From the NCBI RefSeq assembly GCF_000020645.1, contig NC_011060.1, positions 2,184,501 to 2,248,500 of the forward strand: 64,000 nt of DNA, written 5' to 3'. The notes below the pieces were generated by a model. The model searched no databases. It saw nothing but the letters and a program-made list of their open reading frames with translations, and had not been told where the DNA came from. Positions 18,134-26,962 of the stretch are shown here, one piece after another. The number at the start of each line of letters is the position of its first letter. The stretch's first letter is position 1. Origin of the DNA: Pelodictyon phaeoclathratiforme BU-1. GTDB lineage: Bacteria; Bacteroidota; Chlorobiia; Chlorobiales; Chlorobiaceae. Made by a program: the position numbers and the translations under genes.

Positions 18134-18267
18134 AACCCTCAAACAGATACAATTGGCCAACAAGCTTTTGGCCAATTACCTTTATGACATACCATTTCGA
18201 TCATCTCCAAATGCATTGTGGGCAATGAAGCGCTCTCTTATGCCCAGCAGACCTTAATATAGGGAGA

Positions 18268-18944
18268 ATGATTGCCTTTTATCGAAAGTATCCGGCCTCC
18301 CAGACAATTTTGCCACAGGCTGTGGCAAAATTACCGGAGCAGCCTTTGCTTGCAGGTATTCCCTGGGGTCATCACTGCCTGTTGCTTGAAAAAATCAAGG
18401 ATATACCGGTTCGATTCTGGTACATGGAGCAGACTGCAAAAAACGGCTGGAACCGCGATACCCTTGCCGCAATGATAAAAAGCGACCAGTATAGCCGTCA
18501 GGGTTCACTGGCCAACAACTTCGGCAAAACGCTGGCCATGCCACAATCCGAACTGGTACGGCAGGCATTGAAAGATCCCTATATTTTTGATTTCCTTACA
18601 CTGACAGAACCATTTGCCGAGCGGGAACTGGAGACTGAGCTGATCATTTGCGGTTACGCTGTTTCATTGTCATCGAACTCAAAAAAGGTGAGTTCAAACC
18701 GGAATATGCCGGAAAGATAAATTTTTACTGCTCCGCTGTGGATGATCTGCTGAAACATGCAACCGATGAAAAAACCATTGGCTTGATACTCTGTGAAAGT
18801 AAAGACAAGGTATTTGCCGAATACGCTCTCAGGGATATCCGTAAACCCATTGGAGTTTCGGAATACGAACTGACACGCTCGCTGCCGGAGAATCTGAAGG
18901 GCAGCTTACCGAGTATTGAAGAGATTGAGAAAGAGATGAGCTGA
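18268..18944 (+). pseudogene. DUF1016 (YhcG-type PDDEXK) nuclease, broken
   Basis: Two frames together cover parts of one DUF1016 protein. The first (18268 to about 18645) has the middle region, LLEKIKDIPVRFWYMEQTAK and QALKDPYIFDFL. The second (about 18648-18944) has the C-terminal nuclease part, RCFIVIELKKGEFKPEYAGK. The N-terminal domain is missing, and the stretch holding the first catalytic acid (the GKGFAFVGRQ and FYIDLLFYH region of intact members) is deleted at the frame switch. The protein cannot be functional. Confidence 0.8.
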
Positions 18945-19029
18945 AATGAGGGGGTGGGAGATGAGTGAGTGGAAAAAATACGTGCTGAAAAATCTTGCAG
19001 ATAAGCGGTAAAAAAGACACAATTCATTA

Positions 19030-19216
19030 AAGTATAACTCTTTATCAGTGTTTCATTAAACCGGAAACCACCGGTATCGTTAAAGTTTCCAATTGCTACA
19101 ACTGTTGGTAATGACAAGTGGCTATCATCTGTTGTAAAAAATGCACTGTTGAATGGCCCACCATGCCTAATTTCAACGAAATCTCCCAAGCGAACAGTTT
19201 TCCAATCAGAACTCAT
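19030..19216 (-). pseudogene. type I restriction specificity subunit HsdS, N-terminal fragment
   Basis: From the ATG at 19216, about 62 residues match the start of HsdS: DWKTVRLGDFVEIRHGGPF, then AIGNFNDTGGFRFNETLIKS. Homology then stops, and the frame continues as the antisense of the DUF1016 remnant. Its start overlaps the stop of the preceding regulator fragment (ATGA), as in intact type I loci. Confidence 0.75.
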
Positions 19217-19707
19217 ACCCCAGCACTCCCTGATTTTGTCGAATCAATAACCACCCATTTTCCAGACTTTTTGCCCCCGATTTTTTGAAGAACACCTTGC
19301 TTCTGAAGCTTGTCGGTCAGGTAACGAATACCTCGTTCGGTAAGACCAAGTTGATCTGCCATCCCTTTTTGAGTGATGATTGGATGATGGCGAACCAAAT
19401 CACACAAATCTTTTTCCTTATCGGTCAGCTCAATCTTATCGACAGTCTTATCGACAGTCTTTCCTGTAGTATCAACTTCGCCCTGTACGAAATCCTCAAC
19501 AAAAGAGGGCCTTTCAAAACTTGCTATGAACAAACCGGCAATCTGGCGAAACTGCACGCTCGGTGCATTTTCAAAAATGAGCGGCATTCCACGCCCCCAC
19601 CCTTCAACCATCTGGATACGGCGGAAAAGGTCGGCAATCAATGGGTTGCGGCGGCGTGATACATTACCCTGGCGCATCTCTTCCATGGTCAGCCCACTTG
19701 TCAGCAA
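19213..19707 (-). pseudogene. RecG/AlbA-type ATP-binding regulator, C-terminal fragment
   Basis: Homology runs from SGLTMEEMRQGNVSRRRNP through VEGWGRGMPLIFENAP, the C-terminal HATPase-like part of the AlbA_2/RecG-like regulators. It ends in a winged-helix domain (KGMADQLGLTERGIRYLTDK). The N-terminal two thirds are absent: the frame meets the ssrA-derived repeat at 19,708, and the residues before TSGLT are encoded by that repeat. Such genes often sit between hsdM and hsdS. Confidence 0.75.
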
Positions 19708-19772
19708 GGAAACAAAAAAGCCCGTACAGACAATTGTCAATACGGGCCATTTGTGGAGATGGCGGGAGTCGA
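19708..19772 (-). repeat. left attachment repeat: displaced ssrA 3' end and terminator
   Basis: This 65-base stretch repeats the 3' end of ssrA and its terminator at 38,117-38,180, in the same orientation. The terminal 20 bases of tmRNA sequence (19753-19772) are identical; the terminator part differs at about five positions. No other part of ssrA is here. It is what remains of the original 3' end after an element recombined into the gene. Confidence 0.85.
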
Positions 19773-19816
19773 AAATAGCTGATTTTAAAGGCTTTAAACA
19801 GAATCAATTATAAAAA

Positions 19817-19834
19817 TATACCCAAGAGTATACC
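19817..19834. other. possible integrase arm-type sites
   Basis: Just inside the left repeat are two spaced copies of TATACC (19817 and 19829) in an AT-rich stretch. Short direct repeats of this kind often flank attachment sites as arm sites of tyrosine integrases. The assignment is inference. Confidence 0.3.
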
Positions 19835-19940
19835 AAAAATAACAAACTCACATCATTCCGCATCGAACTGGATCATCTGAAGGCCTCCCCCGCTCCACGT
19901 CACGAACAAGAAATCAATAGTGCTGCCCTGCATCCCGAAC

Positions 19941-19982
19941 TTTTATTCCCCGCTGGAGTGAAAAATCTCAAACAATGTTCAC
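19941..19982 (+). repeat. 42-bp direct repeat, copy A
   Basis: Matches copy B at 20618-20659 at 41 of 42 bases, with the same orientation and a 677-bp offset. It runs into three 9-base units of the form atgttcacN (19975-20001). The GC-rich DNA between the copies (20000-20610) has no credible gene and repeats gcgcccgcgacgc inside itself. Confidence 0.8.
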
Positions 19983-20617
19983 GATGTTCACCACGTTCAC
20001 TCCGCAGATGGTAATTGCAGGCGTGCAGCATAAGGGCCGGAATTGCAAGCAGCAAGCAAGGCGCTCAACTGCTCTTTCTGCGCGCATCGCTTGCCTCTCC
20101 GCTTCGCTACGCGCCTCCGGCTTGCCCCACCCGCCAGCGCATGAGCATTGCATTGCTGCCTGCTTGCCCGCTCACTGCCCGGCGTAGCAGCACATCAAGC
20201 GCCCGCGACGCCTTCGCAGCTCACTGTCCACCCAAGGTGCGGCATAGTGCAGGCCGCAAAGCCAGCAAGTAAAGTGGGAAAAGCTGCTTGTTTCGGTAAT
20301 GCAGCGGCAAACAGCGGCGGGCAAAGCCATCTCAGCGGAAGCTTTAAACGAAGCGCGGTAGTCGCGTTATGCACGCATCTCTGTTTTCCATGGTGAGATT
20401 GATGTCAGTATTGGTTCAGGGTGTTCCGGGCTTTTTTTTCAGTCTTTGGTTATTATTATTTACTTCTCTGCCTGACGCTTGCGGCTTTGCACGAGCATTG
20501 CCGCCGCCTGCCCCCCTGATCCTGAAGCTCTGTGGCTGGTTGCCGCACAGCGCCCGCGACGCTCTCCAGCATTTTGAAGGTCTTTGTTTCAGCGCTGTCC
20601 ACCCCAGGGGCAGCATG

Positions 20618-20659
20618 TTTTATTCCCCGCTGGAGTGAAAACTCTCAAACAATGTTCAC
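20618..20659 (+). repeat. 42-bp direct repeat, copy B
   Basis: Second copy of the repeat at 19941, ending 55 bases before higB. It is followed by atgttcact-type units close to the higBA promoter region. Confidence 0.8.
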
Positions 20660-20683
20660 TATGTTTGACACTTTTTAAGCTTG

Positions 20684-20714
20684 TATAATGTTCACGATAT
20701 TGTTAACATCAACA
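20684..20714 (+). promoter_or_regulatory. possible higBA operator/promoter
   Basis: Upstream of higB lie ATGTTCACGATATTGTTAAC and the near-palindrome GATATTGTTAACATC centred on TGTTAACA. HigA-type antitoxins bind palindromes over their own promoter; this is the best candidate here. Confidence 0.35.
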
Positions 20715-21068
20715 ATGCGAACAATCGAATTTTTCATCACCGCAAATGGCAAAAAGCCAGTCGAGGAATTTTTAGAATCTCTTCCAACAAAAGAGGCAAA
20801 AAAGGTTTTTTGGGTTCTTAAGTTGGTTAAGGAATTATCGTCTGTACCAACAGAGTATTTCAAGAAATTGCAAAACACAGATGGAATATGGGAAGTTCGG
20901 GCGGCACACGGAAACAATGCGTTCCGGTTGCTCGGATTTTTTGATAATGGAAACTTGGTGATTCTTACAAATGGGTTTGCAAAGAAAACCCAAAAAAACC
21001 CGTCAGAAGAAATCGAACTGGCTGAAAAAAGAAAGAAAGACTATCTCAGGAGGAAACAAAATGGATGA
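20715..21068 (+). CDS. higB: HigB/RelE-superfamily toxin
   Basis: A 117-residue toxin of the phage-derived Gp49-like HigB branch: [20 protein letters not shown], then [14 protein letters not shown] and [25 protein letters not shown]. These proteins cleave mRNA on the ribosome. I start at 20715, where homology begins. It overlaps higA by 8 bases. Confidence 0.88.
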   Translation: MRTIEFFITANGKKPVEEFLESLPTKEAKKVFWVLKLVKELSSVPTEYFKKLQNTDGIWEVRAAHGNNAFRLLGFFDNGNLVILTNGFAKKTQKNPSEEIELAEKRKKDYLRRKQNG

Positions 21069-21336
21069 CTTACAACGCGCTATTGCAAAACGGAAAAGCC
21101 TTGACCCTGAATTTGCTAAAACCTTTGATAACGAATACGAAGAGTTCAAGATCGGAGTGCTGTTGAAAGAAGCGAGAAAAAACGCAGGGCTTACACAGGA
21201 AGCCCTGGCCGAGAAGCTGAATACGAAAAAATCGGCAATCTCAAGAATTGAAAACCATTCAGAGGATATCAGGCTTTCCACGCTGCATCACTATGCCGAA
21301 GCACTGGGAAAAAAAGTTCACGTCTCTATTCTGTAG
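21061..21336 (+). CDS. higA: HigA-type XRE-family antitoxin
   Basis: A 91-residue protein with a C-terminal helix-turn-helix ([20 protein letters not shown], about 46-65) of the XRE family. The ribosome site AGGAGG lies 7 bases before the ATG at 21061. It should neutralise HigB and repress the pair. Confidence 0.88.
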   Translation: MDDLQRAIAKRKSLDPEFAKTFDNEYEEFKIGVLLKEARKNAGLTQEALAEKLNTKKSAISRIENHSEDIRLSTLHHYAEALGKKVHVSIL

Positions 21337-21632
21337 TAAAAACGCCGCCGAGCACAGCACCCGCCGCTGCATAAAAAGCAGTCTACCCGGCTTCGCTCGC
21401 CGCTGGTTGCCGCCCCTCGCAGCGGCAACAAAATGGCTGGTAGCCTGACAACATTTCGCACCCCGCACCATCAGCAGCCAAAACACCTACAAACAGTCGC
21501 TCCCCTATACAGAGGAGTAAATTGTATTACAAGAGAAATATTTCGAGCGACGTGCTCCCTTTTTAAAAGCAAAGGTTATATTAACACTAAAATAACAACA
21601 GGATTACATCCCTTGCCACCATCTCATTCTCA
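21337..21632. other. intergenic stretch, GC-rich then AT-rich
   Basis: No gene recognised. The first 140 bases are GC-rich with ggcttcgctcgccgctgg-type motifs similar in style to 20050-20250 and 35130-35340. The rest is AT-rich. Confidence 0.4.
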
Positions 21633-21842
21633 AAGCACTGCTTCGGGAAAGAAGATCATATTGAGGAATGGCTGAAAAAATGCCCGACAGCTCTGGGCAA
21701 AGAATTGTGGATCATCCAAATTGAAATCAGCGGTTTTTCAGCAATAAACGAGCGATTAGACATTGCATCATACCGTTTCATTCTGAACAAAGAAATTGAA
21801 TACATATCCCTCACAGTGGCAGGATATCAACGGAAAGGGTAA
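21633..21842 (+). pseudogene. fragment resembling a NucS-like PDDEXK nuclease
   Basis: An open stretch without a start codon that reads EDHIEEWLKKCPTALGKELW and, further on, INERLDIASYRF. This recalls the E..WL..NP..LG..L....RLD pattern of NucS-like endonuclease domains. The catalytic ELK part is missing. It stops 6 bases before the defence operon. A weak call. Confidence 0.3.
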
Positions 21843-21848
21843 CAAAGA

Positions 21849-24584
21849 ATGCTTGGTTTAACTTTACGTTCAGAATTTCGTGGCAGGCGTCTCAAGGGCA
21901 CTGCTATTGAACTTTCGAACGACTCCAACACCGGAGCCACTCAAATAGCGGCAAAGCAATTCCTCGAAATCACCTACCCGACGCATGACCTTCTTAAAGG
22001 TATCGAAGCTATAGGCCCCGATCAAGGCCGTCCCGTGGTGGTGATCGGTGAGAGAGGCCTCGGTAAATCGCATCTCTTGGCCGCCCTCTATCACGCAGTA
22101 TGCGACAAAGCCTCAACCCACGCATGGCTCAATGCATGGGCTACAACACTGGGTGATCCGGGTATTGGCAATATCGCCCTCCGCGACGGAATGCTCGTTA
22201 TCGGCGAAAGTCTGCACCGCCAGCGCTACAAATTCCTCTGGGACCTCCTTTTGGAACGTCATCCTCACGGCACCTTCATCAAAGGGAAATGGGAGGGGAT
22301 GGGAGCAGCAAAAACAGACATTCCATCCGATGAACTCATCATCGAATTATTACAGCACACCCCCGTAATGCTGCTGCTCGATGAATTCCAGACCTGGTTC
22401 GACGGTCTTACCAATACCAAGCAATACCCCTGGAAAAACTGGGCCTTCAACTTCATCCAGATACTTTCCGAAATTGCCAAAGAGCGCCCTGACCTGCTTG
22501 TGCTCGTCATATCGGTAAGAAACGGAGGAAGCGACGCCTATCAGCAGGTGCATCGGGTGAACCCTATTGCCATAGATTTTAAAGCCGGAGGTAACGCCGA
22601 ACGAATCCAGCAGGATCGCCGCCGGATGTTGTTGCATCGACTGTTCGACAACCGGTTGCAGATCTCAGCAGAATCGATAGCTTCTCTGCTTGCTTCACAT
22701 GTTTCGGAATATTTCCGCCTTCTCGATATTCCACCTGCCGAGCATGACCGGAAGCGCGAAGAGTTTTCAGAATCGTGGCCCTTTGCTCCGCATCTCCTTC
22801 GCTTGCTCGAAGAACAGGTACTGATTGCCACAGACGCCCAGGAAACCCGCGACATGATTCGCATTCTCGCCAATCTCTATAAAAGTCGGGGCGAAAGCTC
22901 TTCAGTACTCACCGCAGCCGATTTCTCTCTTGACGATGATACCTCAGGTATTGGCGCCCTGCTCGACTCCGTCTCCAACGAACATCATCGAACCCTGCGC
23001 GAAAAAGCCCAGCAGAACATTATTTCCGTCACCGAAGCCGTCAGCGACCACGTCCTCCGCGCTCCGCACCTTCAGGAAATAGTTGGGGCAATGTGGCTCC
23101 GCTCTATAGCTGTCGGCACCCTCGCAGGCGCAGAACCGGCTACACTACAAGTTGATATTACCCGCACGAGGCCCGTGGATGACAATGCCTTCCAGGTCGA
23201 ACTGGCAACCATTGTCGAAAACAGCTTCAACATCCATCAGGAAGGCGCCCGACTGGTCTTTCGTGAAGATGAAAATCCACGAGCCAAACTGATGGCCTGC
23301 GCACGAAACGATCGTCTCTTTACCGACGGTTCCGATCAAATCCAGCTCGCCCGGCAATTACGCTATGTAATCAGTGGCAGTGAGGAGGTGGCCAAATCAT
23401 TTCGCGTCATAGCGTTACCGAAATCCTGGCAGTCAGACCCATGGTCTTCACTTGACGAATCCGAAAATCCGGAACGATGGGATGAACGCCTGCCCATTCT
23501 TGTCTTGCCGGAAGAACCCGAAAAAATCGACAGGCAGCTTGGGCACTGGCTTAAAACCCATCTCCAGAAACGACGGAACACCGTCCGATTTCTCATCCCG
23601 CGTGCAGGAACAACCAACGCCTTTCAAGACCGTGACCTGCTCATTCTTGCCAGGGCAGAAATGAAAGCGCTTGAATGGAGCGCCCAGAATACCGAGTACA
23701 AAAAACTCCATAAAGAATTTGAAACCACACTGCGTGACAACCTTAAAAAGCGCTTCGACCGCTTTGCCGTCCTGCATCGCTGGAACTTTACCGATCCCGC
23801 TCAGTGTATTTTCATCGTCGAACCGCTCAGAAAGCAAGGATCGCTGATACCCGAAAGTATTGAAGAAACCATGGTCGCCGATCTCTTCGTCCCCGAAGAC
23901 TTCGAAAACCTTGTGCTTCAGGCAGCGGCAGGCAACAATTCAGTCGGCAAACTTCTCCGGGAACTTCAGGAACCGCGTCCGGCAGGGCAAGACTGCATAC
24001 CCTGGCTTGGCGAAACAGCCATGAAAGAGCGCATGCTTCGCCTCTGTTCACAAGGCAAAATCGCCATCAACCTCCGTGGCCTTGAATATCTCCAGACCCG
24101 TCCCGGTGAAGACGATGAAACCTCATGGAAACGCCTTCGTCCGAAACTCTCTTATACCGGTCGTCAACTCGACGAAGTGTACCTCATGTTGCCATCAGCA
24201 GTGCCCTCCACATCCGGCTCGTCTCAGACGCAATCCGCATCATCATTGGACGGAACTCTTTTTGGTGATGAGACTCAAACCCAAAACCCGCCAAACACCC
24301 TTAACGACCCGGTGGTTGGTGGCATAGGGCAACAACCATCCACTATCTTTGGTACCGGCACTTCAGCCGGTGCAGCCAGACCGCGTATTCCATTAAGCAA
24401 TCCGCCGACCTCATCGCTTAATCTTATTGGGAAGCTCGAAAGCTGGGGCATCGGCCCGGCCACAAAGGTAGCCGAAGTCGCCATTAAAATTTCGGCAGCC
24501 ACCGGTGCGCAGCTCAAAGAACTCCTCAAGAAACTCCCGGACGGCATGACATTCGAACTCCAGCTTGAAAAGGAGGAGAATTGA
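21849..24584 (+). CDS. DUF499-type AAA+ ATPase (BrxC/PglY-like), first gene of the defence operon
   Basis: A 911-residue P-loop protein. Walker A is GERGLGKS (67-74), and Walker B is VMLLLDEF (173-180). The order ERGLGKSHLL..LYHAV and LLLDEFQTWFDG is that of DUF499 ATPases, the group that includes BREX BrxC/PglY relatives. Residues about 775-870 are a Ser/Thr/Gln/Gly/Pro-rich linker, followed by a compact C-terminal helical domain (KVAEVAIKISAATGAQLKEL). Its stop overlaps the start of the PglZ-like gene. In BREX-type systems this ATPase is essential for defence; that role here is inferred. Confidence 0.85.
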   Translation: MLGLTLRSEFRGRRLKGTAIELSNDSNTGATQIAAKQFLEITYPTHDLLKGIEAIGPDQGRPVVVIGERGLGKSHLLAALYHAVCDKASTHAWLNAWATTLGDPGIGNIALRDGMLVIGESLHRQRYKFLWDLLLERHPHGTFIKGKWEGMGAAKTDIPSDELIIELLQHTPVMLLLDEFQTWFDGLTNTKQYPWKNWAFNFIQILSEIAKERPDLLVLVISVRNGGSDAYQQVHRVNPIAIDFKAGGNAERIQQDRRRMLLHRLFDNRLQISAESIASLLASHVSEYFRLLDIPPAEHDRKREEFSESWPFAPHLLRLLEEQVLIATDAQETRDMIRILANLYKSRGESSSVLTAADFSLDDDTSGIGALLDSVSNEHHRTLREKAQQNIISVTEAVSDHVLRAPHLQEIVGAMWLRSIAVGTLAGAEPATLQVDITRTRPVDDNAFQVELATIVENSFNIHQEGARLVFREDENPRAKLMACARNDRLFTDGSDQIQLARQLRYVISGSEEVAKSFRVIALPKSWQSDPWSSLDESENPERWDERLPILVLPEEPEKIDRQLGHWLKTHLQKRRNTVRFLIPRAGTTNAFQDRDLLILARAEMKALEWSAQNTEYKKLHKEFETTLRDNLKKRFDRFAVLHRWNFTDPAQCIFIVEPLRKQGSLIPESIEETMVADLFVPEDFENLVLQAAAGNNSVGKLLRELQEPRPAGQDCIPWLGETAMKERMLRLCSQGKIAINLRGLEYLQTRPGEDDETSWKRLRPKLSYTGRQLDEVYLMLPSAVPSTSGSSQTQSASSLDGTLFGDETQTQNPPNTLNDPVVGGIGQQPSTIFGTGTSAGAARPRIPLSNPPTSSLNLIGKLESWGIGPATKVAEVAIKISAATGAQLKELLKKLPDGMTFELQLEKEEN

Positions 24585-25576
24585 TGGCAATCAATGCCGA
24601 CATCCTGCATACCCTGACCAAAGGCTCTCCTGAAGAGGCATGGCAAGTCATCATGACCAACACACTCGAAATTGCCAGCAGGTCACTTGATGCCGTTCAG
24701 TTGCCCGGTGAAATTATAAACCGTGACCGTGAAATAGGCGCATTCGACCACTTCCTTGCCACGAGCGGATGGGAGCTGTGGCAGACTTTCAGTAATGTCG
24801 TTGAAAAAACCTCGGATCGGCTTGTGCATTGGTGGAAAGAACCCTACCATGCCAAAGCGCTGCTGATCCTCGATGGCCTTTCGCTTCGTGAATTGCCCTG
24901 GCTTCTTCAGGGAGCAAAAGAACACGGTTTCACCCTGCATCAGGTTGCAGCGACCTCCTCTGAGCTACCCGGCAAGACCAACGAATTTGCACGTGCGCTT
25001 GGTTTCAATTCCCGCAGTCAGTTGCAAAACAACGGTGGCGGATTCTCTCATAAACTCCAGCCAGCCAGCACCGAATGTGTCGGCATGCCATGGAAAGACT
25101 GCCAGTCGCTTATTGATGGCGCACTGAACTGGATTTTCTGGCACCAATGGCCCGACAGCAAAGTCCATGAGTGCGCCGGGGCGGGCCGTGGCCTTGAAAT
25201 CCTCGCCAACGATGCCCAGGAGCAACTGACCGATAAAGAGTTCTGGTGCTTTGTCGAACGCCTTGCAACAGGTCGAAGGCTTGTTATCACCTCCGATCAC
25301 GGCTATGCTGCCACCGGCCATTTCTCCGACGCCGACGGTGACGTAGCGCAATTTCTCAAGCAAACCTTCGCCAGTGGGCGGAGTTCTGCTGGTGCAAATG
25401 ACGGCGGACCATTTATTCCGCCCGTAGCAGTCAGCATCAACAGCATGCACGGCCAACACCTGCTCGCCCTTGGCCGCAGAAAATGGCGAAGCCAGGGAGG
25501 ATACCCAACCCTTGCTCATGGTGGACTATCACTGCTTGAGGTGCTTTCGCCCTGGATAGAAATTTCAAAAATCTGA
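24584..25576 (+). CDS. short PglZ-like protein
   Basis: A 330-residue protein carrying the landmarks of PglZ (alkaline-phosphatase superfamily): LLILDGLSLRELPWLL (about 93-108), VITSDHG (234-240), and AHGGLSLLEVLSPWI (311-325). Usual PglZ proteins are 700-900 residues; here only the phosphatase core remains. It begins by an ATGA overlap with the ATPase stop after AGGAGGA. The metal-binding Asp and the TSDHG His are present. The core function in BREX is unknown, though PglZ is required. Confidence 0.75.
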   Translation: MAINADILHTLTKGSPEEAWQVIMTNTLEIASRSLDAVQLPGEIINRDREIGAFDHFLATSGWELWQTFSNVVEKTSDRLVHWWKEPYHAKALLILDGLSLRELPWLLQGAKEHGFTLHQVAATSSELPGKTNEFARALGFNSRSQLQNNGGGFSHKLQPASTECVGMPWKDCQSLIDGALNWIFWHQWPDSKVHECAGAGRGLEILANDAQEQLTDKEFWCFVERLATGRRLVITSDHGYAATGHFSDADGDVAQFLKQTFASGRSSAGANDGGPFIPPVAVSINSMHGQHLLALGRRKWRSQGGYPTLAHGGLSLLEVLSPWIEISKI

Positions 25577-25586
25577 CACAACATAG

Positions 25587-26336
25587 ATGAACAGAATTCC
25601 AAAGCGACTCAAACAAGAACCCCTCATAGAGGCTATCTGGCAGGTACAGTTCGAACCCACGGGTGATATGCAAATAGGCGATTTATTGCCCGGCATGCTC
25701 TATACGGCCTTGAGGAACGACCATCCGCAATTGCAGCTCCATCGTCTGCCCGCAGCCGACATTCCTCCTCAGATAGCTCAAATTGACCCCAACCTTCGCC
25801 ACGTGGCAAAATACCGGATGGAAGAAACCGGCTTGCCATTTCTCTTCCAGGTCGGCGATCGTACCGTAACACTCAACTGCCGCAAGCCCTATGTCGGATG
25901 GGACGCATTCAAGGCAAAAACCGTTGCCCTTATAGATATTCTCGACCAGAGCGGTCTGATTCCTGTGCCCCAGCGCCACTCCTTACGCTATATTGACCTG
26001 CTCGAATTGGAGCCGGCCCCCAATCTGTCGGCACTACAGCTAAGCATTGGCCTCGGAACTCTCGACACGCAGTCAAAACCCCTGCAGATTCGGCTTGAAC
26101 TGCGGGCTGAAAACTGCATGCATATTGTGCAAATCGCAACACCTACCGAAGCCGCTTTACCGGAAGGCATAAGGATCGGGAGTGTCATCGACATAGAAAC
26201 CCTTCCTGTCCCGGAAGCAACATCATGGCAGGGCATTCGCAATCAACTCGATCAACTGCATACCTCTTCCAAACAGCTTTTCTTTGAGCAGATCCTCACA
26301 ACCGAGGCCATTGAACGCCTCGAACCGGAGTATTGA
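25587..26336 (+). CDS. TIGR04255-family protein in the defence operon
   Basis: A 249-residue soluble protein with the family opening KRLKQEPLIEAIWQVQFEP, then FLFQVGDRTVTLNCRKPYVGW and LRYIDLLEL. It ends in a helix with LFFEQILTTEAIERLEP. TIGR04255 proteins are sporadically distributed and of unknown function, often near TA or defence genes. Ten bases separate it from the PglZ-like gene and one base from the next gene, so it belongs to the operon. Confidence 0.8.
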   Translation: MNRIPKRLKQEPLIEAIWQVQFEPTGDMQIGDLLPGMLYTALRNDHPQLQLHRLPAADIPPQIAQIDPNLRHVAKYRMEETGLPFLFQVGDRTVTLNCRKPYVGWDAFKAKTVALIDILDQSGLIPVPQRHSLRYIDLLELEPAPNLSALQLSIGLGTLDTQSKPLQIRLELRAENCMHIVQIATPTEAALPEGIRIGSVIDIETLPVPEATSWQGIRNQLDQLHTSSKQLFFEQILTTEAIERLEPEY

Positions 26337-26337
26337 A

Positions 26338-26625
26338 ATGCTGGCATCAACCATAGACATCAATAGCATACCCTTCTCTTGGCATTCGGCTGTGCTACAG
26401 ATCCAGCAGAAAGCGAAAACATACCTCGTTCCGGTCTCCGGTTTTCTCGACCGTACTACCTATATGGCTGGGAACGCTACCACGATGCAGCAATACCACC
26501 CGGTACGAAACAGCATAGACGCATTAGGCTGGTCAGCAGCCGATGCACTGGAAACCTACTTCCGCTTGCGAAGCTTTGCCGAAGACTGGGACTCTCCCGA
26601 CATGGAGGGCTATGATGAGCTATAA
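26338..26625 (+). CDS. antitoxin-like protein paired with a MazF-type gene
   Basis: A 95-residue protein starting one base after the TIGR04255 stop. Its C-terminal FAEDWDSPDMEGYDEL is the sort of acidic tail seen in proteins encoded just before PemK/MazF-like toxins. The N-terminal half has no recognised DNA-binding motif. It overlaps the toxin gene by 14 bases. The antitoxin role is inferred from position. Confidence 0.6.
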   Translation: MLASTIDINSIPFSWHSAVLQIQQKAKTYLVPVSGFLDRTTYMAGNATTMQQYHPVRNSIDALGWSAADALETYFRLRSFAEDWDSPDMEGYDEL

Positions 26626-26962
26626 ACGAGGCGAAGTCATACTGGTCCGGTTTCCCAACACCGATCTCAAAACATACAAAAAACGTCCAGCCCTCGTTGT
26701 GCAGGGAGATGGCCTGAACACCGGCCTGCCGCAAAAGATCGTCGCCATGATAAGCTCAAACCTTAAACGAACAGGTCCGACCAGAGTAATGGTCAGTAAG
26801 AACGACCCTGCAGGCCGGGCAATGGGCCTCATCTCCGATTCCGTCGTGGTAACGGATAACCTCGCAACTGTTCTTGAGCGAGAAATAGATAAGAGAATAG
26901 GCTACTGTCCGAACATGACCACGGTCGAGAGTGCACTTAAAATCACCTTGGGAGTGTCGTGA
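26612..26962 (+). CDS. PemK/MazF-like endoribonuclease toxin
   Basis: A 116-residue protein with the MazF fold pattern: YKRGEVILVRFPNTD, KKRPALVVQGDGLN, then a strand VVVTDNLATVLEREIDKRIG. The start is ATGATG at 26612/26615 after GGAGGG; the longer upstream frame is not needed. Its TGA shares the A of the methylase ATG at 26962. It sits in the middle of the defence operon, so its synthesis is tied to the other components. Confidence 0.8.
   Translation: MMSYKRGEVILVRFPNTDLKTYKKRPALVVQGDGLNTGLPQKIVAMISSNLKRTGPTRVMVSKNDPAGRAMGLISDSVVVTDNLATVLEREIDKRIGYCPNMTTVESALKITLGVS

Noticed and set aside
19753..19772. A tRNA gene at the left repeat
   Set aside because: Only the 3' half of a T arm and acceptor stem is present; it equals the ssrA 3' end and no 5' half exists nearby.
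19941..20659. CRISPR array, because of the 42-bp repeats
   Set aside because: Only two copies, 677 bp apart, and no spacer-sized intervals or cas genes.
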